A stretch of DNA of 64,000 bases from Sulfuritalea sp. Its GTDB lineage: Bacteria > Pseudomonadota > Gammaproteobacteria > Burkholderiales > Rhodocyclaceae. Both the position numbers and the translations under genes were made by a program. The first letter of the stretch is position 1. Every line of letters starts with the position of its first letter. The stretch lies in assembly GCA_022842325.1 (NCBI GenBank), contig JALHPU010000017.1, forward strand, positions 24,558 through 88,557. Reading direction: 5' to 3'. The notes below the pieces were generated by a model, which worked only from the letters and a program-made list of their open reading frames with translations, was not told the DNA's origin and did not search any database. Of this stretch, positions 48,592 to 57,615 are shown piece after piece.

Positions 48592-48603
48592 GCTCCAAAT
48601 TCC

Positions 48604-48903
48604 TCAGGCGGAAAGTTCCCGGATGATGCCGTAAATGAGGCGAATGGTTACCAGAACATAGATCGCCCCGAAGAACAGGATCATGGAAACAATGATGCGC
48701 AGGGTCTCGACCGGCATCGTCGCAAGAAATGGCAATATCATATAGCCGGCGGCGAAAAGCACCACCAGCAGAATCATGATGTTCCAGCTCTTGCCCACCA
48801 CACCGCCGCTGATCTGGGATTTCAGGCTGATCACCTGGAACAGGTTGATCAGCATGATGAGAACCGCGCCAAGTCCTACGATCGTAATCATATCCAGTTG
48901 CAT
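48604..48903 (-). CDS. Uncharacterised small membrane protein
   Basis: 99 residues with three predicted membrane spans (about 5-24, 42-62 and 70-92) and almost no soluble part. No conserved motif I can name. It sits between the secreted 303-residue protein and the winged-helix-like protein, which suggests a shared pathway at the membrane. Coding is supported by spacing and hydrophobic pattern. Confidence 0.65.
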   Translation of the reverse strand: MQLDMITIVGLGAVLIMLINLFQVISLKSQISGGVVGKSWNIMILLVVLFAAGYMILPFLATMPVETLRIIVSMILFFGAIYVLVTIRLIYGIIRELSA

Positions 48904-48930
48904 GGTCTTCTCCTTTGATATGCGCGCCGA

Positions 48931-49842
48931 TCAGCGCGCGTCCTTCTTGCCGCCCACGGTCAGGGACAGGGCCTCGCGCATGGCTTCCGGCGACTTCATG
49001 ATGTTCATGAAGCTGTTGGCGCCCATCATCGACAGATCCGGGAAGCTGATGGCGATGCGGAAGCGCGCGTATTGGGCAAACACCTTGTTGTCTGAAACCA
49101 GGATGTCATAGGGCAGGTGCGCCGCCGACTTCACGTCCTTGAAGTCGATTTCATTCATGATGTAGGCATCATCCATGATCTTGCTGTCGCCCGCGCCTTT
49201 CATCGCCACGCCGAACAGCACTTCCTTCTTGCCGGCGACATCGACGCGATAGACCTTGGTCACGCCCTGTTTGCCCGCCGCCAGGCCTGCCTCGACTGCT
49301 TTCACGGCCTCTTCGTGGCTGCCATACTTTACGAACTCGTTGGGCTCGTCGAAATACTCCATGCCGAAAGTGTAGTGGTACTTGCGCAGTTGCTCTGCCG
49401 TCAGGCCCTTGGCGCCGAATTCCTCGACCTTGCCCAATGCTCCCTGCAGTTTTGCCGCCGTGTCCTTCAGGTCACCTGCCATGCGGTAGGCATTGGCCCA
49501 GTAGGGCGGGTTGGTGTAGGAAACCTGGACGTCGTTGCCGACCTTGACCACCGCAACACGCTGGGCGGCGCCGAAACCGCCATGCGTCGACTTCGCGGCG
49601 GTAGTCCGCAATTCGTCGTTGGTGACGCCGATGACCGTCGTGTTGGCATAAGGCGAATAGCTGCCGGCGATGGCAAATCCTGCCTTGACCAGCGCCGCCT
49701 TGGTCGCCTCGACCTTCTGTGCGATATCGCCCGGGCCTTTCGAGGCCAGCACGAAGGGCTTCAGTACGGCATCCTGGGCGAAGGCCGCAGTGGCGCACAG
49801 CGCCATGAACGTTGATGCGATGCTTTTCCAGATTCTGGACAT
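48931..49842 (-). CDS. Uncharacterised periplasmic protein of about 300 residues
   Basis: 303 residues with a signal peptide ending near residue 22 (ATAAFAQ) and a CCAGGAGAGAG ribosome-binding site. The mature part begins KPFVLASKGPGDIAQKVEATKAAL and alternates short helices and strands, with VSYTNPPYWANAYR, a YHYTFGMEYFDEP segment and SFPDLSMMGANSFM. There are no cysteines or heme motifs, so it is not a cytochrome. The repeated TTTV/ALVKAGF style recalls DUF302-like folds, but I cannot assign a family. It is first of three unknown genes, next to the fadL-dsrE2-tusA-soe block. Confidence 0.7.
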   Translation of the reverse strand: MSRIWKSIASTFMALCATAAFAQDAVLKPFVLASKGPGDIAQKVEATKAALVKAGFAIAGSYSPYANTTVIGVTNDELRTTAAKSTHGGFGAAQRVAVVKVGNDVQVSYTNPPYWANAYRMAGDLKDTAAKLQGALGKVEEFGAKGLTAEQLRKYHYTFGMEYFDEPNEFVKYGSHEEAVKAVEAGLAAGKQGVTKVYRVDVAGKKEVLFGVAMKGAGDSKIMDDAYIMNEIDFKDVKSAAHLPYDILVSDNKVFAQYARFRIAISFPDLSMMGANSFMNIMKSPEAMREALSLTVGGKKDAR

Positions 49843-49943
49843 ATCTCTCTCCTGGCAATGATGCGTTCTTGGAATTCTTGAGACGAATCTAGCCTGCCGG
49901 CGCCATATTGATCGGCGCCATGCAAAACTCCGATACGAAAGGG

Positions 49944-49979
49944 ACAAGGGCTGAAAGCGCTTCCGCTTTCAGCCCTTGT
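49944..49979 (-). terminator. Strong hairpin downstream of the FadL gene
   Basis: Perfect 16-bp stem: ACAAGGGCTGAAAGCG (49944-49959), loop CTTC, complement at 49964-49979. It lies 37 bases after the fadL stop, between it and the next gene on the same strand, so it should end the fadL transcript. Confidence 0.8.
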
Positions 49980-50016
49980 TGGTCTAACTTACTGCATTTC
50001 CGCCGGCATCAGCCGA

Positions 50017-51414
50017 TCAGAACTTCAGGCCGTAGGCGATGCCGAGGGAATTCTGGGACATCTCGATTTTGTCGGTTCCCGCCGTGCCCATGCCAAAGGC
50101 CGTTGTCCATTGATTGAACAGACTGGTACCTGACACCGAGTTCTTGAACGCGTGCATGTAGGCCATGGTCAGTTCGGAATCCTTGCTCACGTTGTAGGTG
50201 AAACCCAGCGTGAGATGGTCCTGAACCACTCCAGGCGCCAGCATGTTGAAGGTAACGTCACGTGACTGAATCGGATTATCGGTGTGGTTGTAGCCGGCGC
50301 GCAGGATCAGATCCTTGCTGTACTTGTACTCGAAGCCGAGTTTGAACACATCGACATTTCCCCAGCCAAAACCGCGACAGCTATCACAGCCCAATGTTCC
50401 GCCGGGAGCAAGAAAAGGGCCCGGCCCGGTGTTGGGTCCAATCAGAACGCCTCCGCTAGTACTAGGATTGCCGATCGAATTGACATCCCCATAGTTGATC
50501 CTCTGGTAGTCAGCAGCGAGAGTCCACTGATCGTTCGGCCTGAAGGCGAGACCAATATTCCAGTTTTCCGGAATATCAAAACCACCGCGTTCCGCAAACA
50601 AGTCCTTGTACAGATCGAACTTGCTCATCTTCGTCTTCATCGAATAGGCTGCACCCATCGTCACCTGATCACTCAGTTGCCCCATCCAGCCGAGTCGCAG
50701 ACCCACGCCATTCGACTTGTCGCGCCCAAGGTTTGTCAGATTCGATGGGCCGCCAGTTGCCGCGGTCGCCGTATAACCGCCAAACCCATGCAAGCCGTTG
50801 ACCTTGAACTGCTGATGTGTAATCAACAGCGATGCGCCAAATGAATGGGCCTTGTTGATCTTCATCGCGAATGTCGGTGCAATGACCAACTGCATCAAAT
50901 CGACACCAAGGCGTCCGCTGCCGCAAAGGCCGTTGAACGGCGCGCCGACGGCCACAGCACCGGCCATGCCGTTGAAGCCCGGACACGTTGCCGTAGAGCC
51001 TGGCGCAGTATTGATCTGCCCGCCCGGGAAGTCGGTATTCATGCCGCCATTGCCGTACACGGTCACACCTGCGGCCATGTCCCAGCCGAGCATCTTGTTG
51101 TAGCCAAACTCCGGAACGTAATGAAGATTGCTGCCGCTTTCGGCCTGGAAATCAATGCCGGCCGTGCCGCCACTCCTGCTGATCTTCCGAATCGGCGCAA
51201 ACAAATCCAAACCAATATCCAGACGATCGCCCGCCCAGACCATGCTGGCCGGGTTGTTGGCACCACCCATCGAATCAGTGGCCATCGCGGTTGCCGCACC
51301 GCCCATGCCTTTGGCTTTCATGCCATAACCGTGGGCGAAATAGCCGTCAGTGGCGAATGCCGAACCGGAAACAGCTGCAGCAGCCATTAGCGCGGAAATT
51401 TTGTTCAGTTTCAT
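50017..51414 (-). CDS. FadL/OmpP1-family outer-membrane transporter
   Basis: 465 residues starting MKLNKISALMAAAAVSGSAFA, a signal peptide, then TDGYFAHGYGMKAKGMGGA, which matches the N-terminal hatch segment of FadL proteins. The rest is beta-rich and ends in an aromatic-terminated strand (GIAYGLKF) suited to BAM insertion. A GGAGG site precedes it. FadL-family channels carry hydrophobic molecules such as fatty acids or aromatic hydrocarbons; in sulfur oxidisers they have been suggested in sulfur uptake. Its place next to dsrE2-tusA-soe is noted, but the substrate is unknown. Confidence 0.9.
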   Translation of the reverse strand: MKLNKISALMAAAAVSGSAFATDGYFAHGYGMKAKGMGGAATAMATDSMGGANNPASMVWAGDRLDIGLDLFAPIRKISRSGGTAGIDFQAESGSNLHYVPEFGYNKMLGWDMAAGVTVYGNGGMNTDFPGGQINTAPGSTATCPGFNGMAGAVAVGAPFNGLCGSGRLGVDLMQLVIAPTFAMKINKAHSFGASLLITHQQFKVNGLHGFGGYTATAATGGPSNLTNLGRDKSNGVGLRLGWMGQLSDQVTMGAAYSMKTKMSKFDLYKDLFAERGGFDIPENWNIGLAFRPNDQWTLAADYQRINYGDVNSIGNPSTSGGVLIGPNTGPGPFLAPGGTLGCDSCRGFGWGNVDVFKLGFEYKYSKDLILRAGYNHTDNPIQSRDVTFNMLAPGVVQDHLTLGFTYNVSKDSELTMAYMHAFKNSVSGTSLFNQWTTAFGMGTAGTDKIEMSQNSLGIAYGLKF

Positions 51415-51529
51415 TGTGGTACCTCCCCGAGGGCGTTTGATTAATTTCAACTAGTTATGAATCTAAGCTAAAGCGATTCTGTAAGTCGAGACCTGTAACA
51501 GTCTGGTCCCGATCCGTGTTGTATTCCTG

Positions 51530-52144
51530 CTACATAAACAGGCTGACATCCGCTTTCTGCGCAACCGGCAGGAAAGTGGCGGCACCGGCGAAGTCGAGGC
51601 CGGGAACGAAGTCATCGTGGCTGAAGCCGAAAAGGTCGACGGTCATCTGGCAAGCGATGAACTTGACGTCGGCTTCCAGCGCCAAGCCGCGCAATTCTTC
51701 AATGGTAGCGACACCGTTGTTCTTGATGGTTTGCTGCATCAGCATCGTGGCGACCGTCTCGAAACCGGGTACGCCTGCCTGGATGATGTTGGGAATGTTC
51801 CAGTTGATGCCCTTGAACCACTCCGGGCCGAAGGGCATTTTCATCGGCATGCCGGGATTACCCAGCGGGCTTACCTTCAGGTCGGATACATCCTTCTTCA
51901 ACAGATTGAGGCCGTAGAAGGTAAAGAAGATCGATACATCCCAGCCCAGCGCGGCGGCGGTCGAACCGAGGATGAAGGGTGGATAGGCCCAGTCCAGCGT
52001 GCCTTTGGTGGCAATGATGGCCAGCGAAGGGGTTTTCGATTCTTCGCGCTGGCGCAATGCTTCCTCGAGCTTTTGCGGCAGCAACTCTTCCAGGCGACGA
52101 TTGACGAGCTCGTCGATATTGGCAATTTCAGGGATAGCGCCCAT
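51530..52144 (-). CDS. dsrE2: DsrE2-type sulfur-transfer protein
   Basis: 204 residues starting MGAIPEIANIDELV with an AGGAGGAAA site. An N-terminal helical segment (about 1-45) precedes a DsrE-fold domain (SLAIIATKGTLDWAYPPFILG...). The only cysteine is Cys165 in FIACQMTVDLFG, the position of the sulfur-carrying cysteine in DsrE2. A hydrophobic stretch (GWDVSIFFTFYGLNLL) is typical. With TusA it forms the Rhd-TusA-DsrE2 relay that passes sulfane sulfur to cytoplasmic oxidation systems; no rhodanese is in the window. A terminator-like hairpin separates it from tusA. Confidence 0.88.
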   Translation of the reverse strand: MGAIPEIANIDELVNRRLEELLPQKLEEALRQREESKTPSLAIIATKGTLDWAYPPFILGSTAAALGWDVSIFFTFYGLNLLKKDVSDLKVSPLGNPGMPMKMPFGPEWFKGINWNIPNIIQAGVPGFETVATMLMQQTIKNNGVATIEELRGLALEADVKFIACQMTVDLFGFSHDDFVPGLDFAGAATFLPVAQKADVSLFM

Positions 52145-52332
52145 GTGTTTCCTCCTGGTCGATATGACCAACTTCTTTAATGGTTAAACAAATCGCACTG
52201 CAGCAACCAGACGATTTTTTCTATACCCCTATAGCGAACGATAATTCGTTGGGCATTGAACATTTCCGCAAGCGCGCACTATGCGGTGAATGCTGCGATG
52301 CTGACATGCGCCCCGCTGCGTCCAGTATGGAA

Positions 52333-52354
52333 AGGCCCACCCTTGGGCAGGCCT
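52333..52354 (-). terminator. Imperfect hairpin after tusA
   Basis: On the minus strand AGGCC-TG-CCC-AA-GGG-TG-GGCCT then TTTCC; the stem has two mismatched bases. It lies 20 bases after the tusA stop and before dsrE2. Confidence 0.5.
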
Positions 52355-52374
52355 CCTCACTCATTCGCTACAGC

Positions 52375-52602
52375 CTATTTGCGCTTCATGAAGAATTCGA
52401 ATTCCTTGTCCTTTTCCGAACTCGCCAGCAGTTCATTGCCGGTCTGCTTGGCAAACGCGGCAAAGTCCTTCACCGAACCGGGATCGGTGGCAATGATGCG
52501 CAACACCTGACCCGATTGCAGTTCGGCCAGCGACTTCTTGGCACGCAGGATGGGAAGCGGACAGTTCAGGCCGCGGGCGTCGAGTTCCTTGTCGAAGTTC
52601 AT
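52375..52602 (-). CDS. tusA: TusA, sulfur-carrier protein
   Basis: 75 residues, the family length. The CPxP motif (LNCPLPIL, Cys14) is the sulfur-binding site, followed by AKKSLAELQSGQVL and a C-terminal FEFFMKRK. TusA moves sulfane sulfur between proteins in the cytoplasm and in sulfur oxidisers feeds dissimilatory systems. It lies between the soe genes and dsrE2 and has a plausible own promoter just downstream of soeC. Confidence 0.95.
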   Translation of the reverse strand: MNFDKELDARGLNCPLPILRAKKSLAELQSGQVLRIIATDPGSVKDFAAFAKQTGNELLASSEKDKEFEFFMKRK

Positions 52603-52661
52603 GTTTTCTTCCTCTCTCTTGACTTAGTTATGGTGGTACGGATTTTGTACTTTAGCGATTG

Positions 52662-52690
52662 ATAATATACGTAAAGTCCCTTTGCAACAA
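52662..52690 (-). promoter_or_regulatory. Candidate promoter of tusA
   Basis: On the minus strand TTGTTG (complement of 52685-52690) and TATTAT (complement of 52662-52667) are separated by 17 bases. The region is markedly AT-rich and lies in the short gap after soeC. Confidence 0.45.
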
Positions 52691-52696
52691 CAGGTC

Positions 52697-53674
52697 TTAG
52701 GCGATGGACTGGTAATACAGGTTCTGCGGATGGTTGGCCTGGGCGAAAAAGAACCAGCGCTCAGCCAACAGGCCGACATACTGGATGACGAAAGCTGCCA
52801 CCAGCATCCCCGTAACGCCTTGCATGCCGGACAGCAGCAACAGCAGCGGCAGCGGAAACACGGCGAGCATGAAGAACCACTTTATGCCGCGCAGCACGGC
52901 TATCGGCTGGCCATGGAAGAACTCCCGCGTGTTGAAGCTGCCGCCCATGAAGCCCTGCGTCTTTTGCACAATCCGCGGATGCTTTATGCCGATTGCGGTC
53001 TGCAGTGTCGACTTCGGCTTCAAGCGAGCATTGCGGTAGAGCGAGGCACTGCGGCCGACCAGACCGAGCAGGGTGATAATCGCCGCCCAGCCCGCCAGGA
53101 AACTCACCAGTTCCGGCGCCGTAAAGGCGGCAAACGCCGCAGCCAGCGAAAAGCCCGAGGCGCCGCCGAGCAGGACGTAATTGATGACCGTCAGCGGCGT
53201 ATGCCACTCGGCGAGAAACTTCAGACAGGCGTAAATCATGGCGGTGCAGAGGAACAGCGCAAACGCGAGTACCGTTCCTGCCACACCCAGAATTGCCGTG
53301 GGGTCAACCGGAAGGTCGCCGGGCAGCGTCATCAGCAGCGGATGCCAATCCAGCCAATGCGCCAGGCCATACAGAAACACCGCGCCCATGAAGGCCGGCA
53401 GCACAATTACTTCACGCGAAAGCCATGACGTACGCCACTTGGTCGCGGTACGCCAGGCACGCTCGGGATGGCCGAGATGAAAGAAGGAGGCGACGAGGCC
53501 TGCGATCAGGAGTACCAAGGCCAACAGGCTGCCCTGACCGTAGAAGGCATGGGCATCCGGTTGCGGCAACAGTTTGAAGGCGGCATAGGTCTGCGCGGTA
53601 AATAATGCGAGAAACAAGCCCTGGGCGGCGCCGATCAGGGTGGTCAGGAAGATGACTGAAAAAGCCGGATGCAT
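52697..53674 (-). CDS. soeC: SoeC, membrane anchor of sulfite dehydrogenase (DmsC/NrfD type)
   Basis: 325 residues, starting MHPAFSVIFLTTLIG, with eight or more membrane spans and the family feature GLVASFFHLGHPERAWRT near residues 62-79. It anchors SoeAB to the inner membrane on the cytoplasmic side and passes electrons from sulfite oxidation to quinone. The match is to the DmsC branch, as in SoeC. Unlike the usual tight soeABC spacing, a REP-like element sits between soeB and soeC, and no good ribosome-binding site precedes the ATG. Confidence 0.88.
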   Translation of the reverse strand: MHPAFSVIFLTTLIGAAQGLFLALFTAQTYAAFKLLPQPDAHAFYGQGSLLALVLLIAGLVASFFHLGHPERAWRTATKWRTSWLSREVIVLPAFMGAVFLYGLAHWLDWHPLLMTLPGDLPVDPTAILGVAGTVLAFALFLCTAMIYACLKFLAEWHTPLTVINYVLLGGASGFSLAAAFAAFTAPELVSFLAGWAAIITLLGLVGRSASLYRNARLKPKSTLQTAIGIKHPRIVQKTQGFMGGSFNTREFFHGQPIAVLRGIKWFFMLAVFPLPLLLLLSGMQGVTGMLVAAFVIQYVGLLAERWFFFAQANHPQNLYYQSIA

Positions 53675-53693
53675 AGTTGGGCTTACCCCCCGG

Positions 53694-53779
53694 CCCCCTT
53701 TCCATGAAAGGGGGTGACGGATGTTCGGTCGCACAAGGCGCGACCTCCGTTTGTTGGCTGGCCGCGCCTTGGGGCGGCC
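53694..53779. repeat. REP-like element between soeB and soeC
   Basis: Two hairpins: CCCCCTTTC-CAT-GAAAGGGGG (53694-53714, perfect 9-bp stem) and GGCCGC/GCGGCC (53760-53779, 8-base loop). The right-hand end CCTTGGGGCGGCCC also ends the element at 33049-33122. The first stem lies 20 bases before the soeC start and may affect its translation. Confidence 0.6.
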
Positions 53780-53792
53780 CGGCGGCGCGGCG

Positions 53793-54524
53793 CTACCATG
53801 TGGTGACGTCGTCGAGCGTCGGCTCGCTCATGGCCGGCTTGGGCAACTGGCGATCGACCTTGAGCGGATTGTCGGCGCGCTCGAGTTCATCCTCGTGGAT
53901 CTTGATGCGGGTCTTGCGTCGCGGCAGGTAGTGATTGGCGGGGTGCGTACCCCACTCCGGCATCAGCGGATAGCCGCCGCTTTCGCGGATCGCGATCGAC
54001 ACTGCCGATTCGGGATCGTGAATGTCGCCGAACAACCGTGCCGAGGTCGGGCAGGCCTTGACGCAGGAGGGCTTGCGGTCGTCCGGTGTCATTGTCATGT
54101 CGTAGATGCGATCAACGCAGAGGGTGCACTTCTTCATCACCTGCTGCTGTTCGTCGAGTTCGCGCGCGCCGTAGGGGCAGGCCCAGGAGCAGTACTTGCA
54201 GCCGATGCATTTGTCGTAATCGACAAGGACGATGCCGTCTTCCTTGCGTTTGTAGGACGCCCCTGTCGGACATACCGGCACGCAGGGCGGGTCTTCGCAA
54301 TGCAAACAGGACTTCGGGAAATGCAACGTTTCGGTGTTGGGGAACTCACCGACTTCGAAGGTTTGTACGCGGTTGAAGAAGGTTCCCGTCGGATCGGCGC
54401 CATAGGGATTCTGATCGACCATCGGCCCGGCGCTGCCGGCGGTATTCCACTCCTTGCAGGAGGTCACGCAGGCCTGACAGCCGACACAGACGTTTAGGTC
54501 GATTACCAAAGCGAGTTGGGTCAT
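53793..54524 (-). CDS. soeB: SoeB, iron-sulfur subunit of sulfite dehydrogenase
   Basis: 243 residues with four [4Fe-4S] ferredoxin-type clusters, bound by CVGCQACVTSC, CLHCEDPPCVPVC, CIGCKYCSWAC and CTLCVDRI...CVKACPT. This is the DmsB/PhsB-type electron-transfer subunit between the molybdenum subunit SoeA and the membrane anchor SoeC. No signal peptide is present, in keeping with the cytoplasmic location of Soe. It begins 28 bases after soeA. Confidence 0.92.
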   Translation of the reverse strand: MTQLALVIDLNVCVGCQACVTSCKEWNTAGSAGPMVDQNPYGADPTGTFFNRVQTFEVGEFPNTETLHFPKSCLHCEDPPCVPVCPTGASYKRKEDGIVLVDYDKCIGCKYCSWACPYGARELDEQQQVMKKCTLCVDRIYDMTMTPDDRKPSCVKACPTSARLFGDIHDPESAVSIAIRESGGYPLMPEWGTHPANHYLPRRKTRIKIHEDELERADNPLKVDRQLPKPAMSEPTLDDVTTW

Positions 54525-54552
54525 CGCGAGCGCTCCGGACTGGCTAACTGCG

Positions 54553-57462
54553 TCATTTCGCCTTGACTCCGAGGAAGGCCAGGATGCTGCTGCGCGTCTT
54601 CATTCCCGGATAGGGCTTCATGGTCGCGAACTGCGGCGAAGTCTGCTCCGGCTCGCCGGCTTCGGCCTTGCTGATTTTCACCCGCACGTCGTACCACGCC
54701 GCCTGGCCCGTAATCGGATCGGAGTTGGAAATGCGCCTGGAACCGCCACTGGGCAGCTCTTCCGAAATCAGGTGATTGAGCAGGAAGCCCTTCTGCGACT
54801 CGTTGGCATCGGGCGTCAGGTTCCATGCCCCCGCAGCCTTGCCGATTGCATTCCAGGTCCACACCGTCCCCGGCTCAACCGCCTCGGAATGGCGCGCCAT
54901 GCACTTGACCTTGCCCCATTGCGATTCGACCCAGATCCAGTCGCCGTCCGCAATGCCGCTCTGGCGTGCTGTCAGGGTATTGACGTAAAGGTAGTTGTGG
55001 GTGTGGATCTGACGCAGCCAGGCGTTTTGCGAATCCCAGGAGTGATACATCGCCATCGGCCGCTGTGTCACCGCCGCCAGGGGATACTTGTGTTTGTCGG
55101 TAACCTGCGCTTCGAGCGAATCATAGTAGAAGGGCAAGGGATCAAAATAGGTTTCGATGCGTTTCTTCAAATGCTCCGGCGGCTTGCGCGTCAGGCCTTT
55201 ACCCTGGGCAGCACTGCGGAAACGCTGCAGCACTTCGGAGTAGATGTGAATCAGGATCGGTTCGGCGTAGCGTGTGATGCGGTTACGCTGCGACCATTCG
55301 AGGTAGCCCTTGTTCCAGTTGCGCATGTACTGGTAGGACTTGGGCAATTCGTAGTGGAACACGCAGTTGTTCTTCTGGTACATCTCCCACTGGTTCGGGT
55401 TCGGCTCGCCGCGCAGAAACTTCTCGCCACCCTTGCCGCGCCAGCCGGCGAGAAAGCCGATGCCCGAGCCCGGCTCGGTCTCGTAATTGACGATGAAATC
55501 GGGATAATCACGGAACTTGCGCTCACCCTCCTTCGTCACGAAAGCCGGCAGTTTGAGGCGCGTGCCCAGTTCGATCAGCACCTCCTGGAAGGGCTTGCAG
55601 TCGCCCGACACCGGCACCACCGGAATCCGCACCGAATCGACCGGACCGTCGAACTCGGAAATCGGCCGGTCGAGCATCGACATCACGTCGTGGCGCTCGA
55701 GGTAAGTCGTATCCGGCAGTATCAGGTCGGCGTAAGCCGTCATTTCAGAATGGAAGGCGTCGCAGACGACGAGGAAGGGGATCTTGAATTCGCCGCTTTC
55801 ATCCTTGTCGTTGAGCATCTGCCGCACTTCGGCCGTGTTCATGGTCGAGTTCCATGACATGTTGGCCATGAAGATCAGCAGCGTGTCGATGCGGTAGGGA
55901 TCGCCGCGCCAGGCATTGGTGATGGCGTTGTGCATCAGACCATGCACCGACAGCGGATACTCCCAGGAAAAGGCTTTGTCGAGGCGCACTGGACTGCCGT
56001 CGTCGTTGACGAACAGATCGTCCGGATCGGAGGGCCAGCCCAGCGGCATGCCATCGAGCGGCCGGTTGGGCTGCACCGCGCGCGGATCGTTGGGGGTGCG
56101 CGCGCAGGGCGGGATCGGCCGCGGGAAGGGCGCCTTGTGGCGGAAGCCGCCTGGGCGATCTATGGTGCCCAGCAGCGACATCAGGATCGCCATGGCGCGA
56201 ATGGTCTGGAAGCCATTGCTGTGTGCGGCGAGGCCGCGCATGGCATGGAAGGCCACCGGATTGCCGGTGACGGTATCGTGTTCATTGCCCCAGGAATCCG
56301 TCCAGGCAATCGGCAGTTCGATCTTCTGGTCGCGCGCGGTGACGCCCATTTCATGCGCCAACTGACGAATGACGTCGGCCGGAATGCCGGTGATCTGGCT
56401 CGCCCAGTCCGGCGTGTAGTCCTTGACGCGTTCCTGCAGCAACTGGAAAGCCGGCTTTACCGGCGTGCCGTCCTTCAAGGTGAACTCGCCGAGCAGAAAG
56501 GGGTCGGCGCCCGACTTGTGCGTCACCACCGCGCGGTCGGTGTTGCGATCCCACCAGAGCTTGTCCTGCGGTTCGTAGCAGGCTTCCTCGGTCGGCACCT
56601 CGGTGCGCACGAAAAAGCCGAACTCGTCGTTGGTTTCGTTGACGTTTACCAACTGCCCGGCATTGCTGTACTTGACCAGAAAATCCCGGTCGTAGAGTCC
56701 GGTGGCAATGATCTCGTGAATGATTGCCAGCAGCAGTGCGCCGTCCGTCCCGGGGCGGATCGGCACCCATTCATCGGCAATCGCCGAATAGCCGGTACGC
56801 ACCGGATTGATCGAAATGAAGCGGCCGCCATCTCGCTTGAACTTGGACAAGGCGATCTTCAACGGATTCGAATGGTGATCCTCGGCCGTGCCGATCATGA
56901 CGAACAGCTTGGCGCGATCGAGATCCGGCCCGCCGAATTCCCAGAACGAACCGCCAATCGTGTAGATCATGCCGGCTGCCATGTTCACCGAACAGAAGCC
57001 GCCGTGCGCCGCATAGTTGGGCGTGCCGAACTGGCGCGCGAACATGCCGGTCAGCGCCTGCATCTGGTCGCGGCCGGTGAACAGGGCAAACTTCTTGGGA
57101 TCGGTAGCGCGGATTTTGCCCAGGCGCTCGGCCAGGGTGGCGAAAGCCTCGTCCCACTCGATCTCTTCGAACTCGCCGGCACCGCGCTCGGCACCGACCT
57201 TGCGCTTCAGGGGCTTCAGCAGGCGCGCCGGCGAATACTGCTTCATGATCCCCGACGAACCTTTGGCGCAGATCACACCCTTGTTGAGCGGATGGTCCGG
57301 ATTGCCGTCGATGTAGCGCACCACGCCGTCGCGCAAATGCACGCGGATGCCGCAGCGGCAGGCGCACATGTAGCAGGTCGTGGTCTTGACCTCCTGGACC
57401 GAAGCGGGTGATGCATTGGCGACTTGCATGATGGAGGTCGTGTCGGTCTCGGACCAGTGCAT
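54553..57462 (-). CDS. soeA: SoeA, molybdopterin subunit of cytoplasmic sulfite dehydrogenase
   Basis: About 969 residues of the complex iron-sulfur molybdoenzyme family. The N-terminal cluster site is TTTCYMCACRCGI with the fourth cysteine in VICAKGSSG, and the molybdopterin domains follow, ending in a dinucleotide-binding C-terminal domain (LTARQSGIADGDWIWVES). No Tat signal is present, which fits SoeA and argues against exported thiosulfate or polysulfide reductases. It oxidises sulfite to sulfate in the cytoplasm. The start is uncertain: ATG 57462 or ATG 57429 (MQVANASPAS); neither has a clear ribosome-binding site, and the frame is open further upstream. Confidence 0.88.
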   Translation of the reverse strand: MHWSETDTTSIMQVANASPASVQEVKTTTCYMCACRCGIRVHLRDGVVRYIDGNPDHPLNKGVICAKGSSGIMKQYSPARLLKPLKRKVGAERGAGEFEEIEWDEAFATLAERLGKIRATDPKKFALFTGRDQMQALTGMFARQFGTPNYAAHGGFCSVNMAAGMIYTIGGSFWEFGGPDLDRAKLFVMIGTAEDHHSNPLKIALSKFKRDGGRFISINPVRTGYSAIADEWVPIRPGTDGALLLAIIHEIIATGLYDRDFLVKYSNAGQLVNVNETNDEFGFFVRTEVPTEEACYEPQDKLWWDRNTDRAVVTHKSGADPFLLGEFTLKDGTPVKPAFQLLQERVKDYTPDWASQITGIPADVIRQLAHEMGVTARDQKIELPIAWTDSWGNEHDTVTGNPVAFHAMRGLAAHSNGFQTIRAMAILMSLLGTIDRPGGFRHKAPFPRPIPPCARTPNDPRAVQPNRPLDGMPLGWPSDPDDLFVNDDGSPVRLDKAFSWEYPLSVHGLMHNAITNAWRGDPYRIDTLLIFMANMSWNSTMNTAEVRQMLNDKDESGEFKIPFLVVCDAFHSEMTAYADLILPDTTYLERHDVMSMLDRPISEFDGPVDSVRIPVVPVSGDCKPFQEVLIELGTRLKLPAFVTKEGERKFRDYPDFIVNYETEPGSGIGFLAGWRGKGGEKFLRGEPNPNQWEMYQKNNCVFHYELPKSYQYMRNWNKGYLEWSQRNRITRYAEPILIHIYSEVLQRFRSAAQGKGLTRKPPEHLKKRIETYFDPLPFYYDSLEAQVTDKHKYPLAAVTQRPMAMYHSWDSQNAWLRQIHTHNYLYVNTLTARQSGIADGDWIWVESQWGKVKCMARHSEAVEPGTVWTWNAIGKAAGAWNLTPDANESQKGFLLNHLISEELPSGGSRRISNSDPITGQAAWYDVRVKISKAEAGEPEQTSPQFATMKPYPGMKTRSSILAFLGVKAK

Positions 57463-57615
57463 TAGTAAAGCAGGATATTCTGACAATAAGGCCGACCAAG
57501 GCACAAGGGGATAATTTCTATTTTTGAATAAGCAACAGTGATTGCCCGAGATCGACCGGCCGCTGTAGAGTAGCCGACCCATGCAAGAACCGCCACGGCA
57601 TGAAAGAGAATACCC

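Noticed and set aside
52697..57462. Reading soeABC as dimethyl sulfoxide, tetrathionate or polysulfide reductase
   Set aside because: Subunit families are shared, but SoeA lacks a Tat signal and the locus holds tusA, dsrE2 and qmo genes, which favours cytoplasmic sulfite oxidation.
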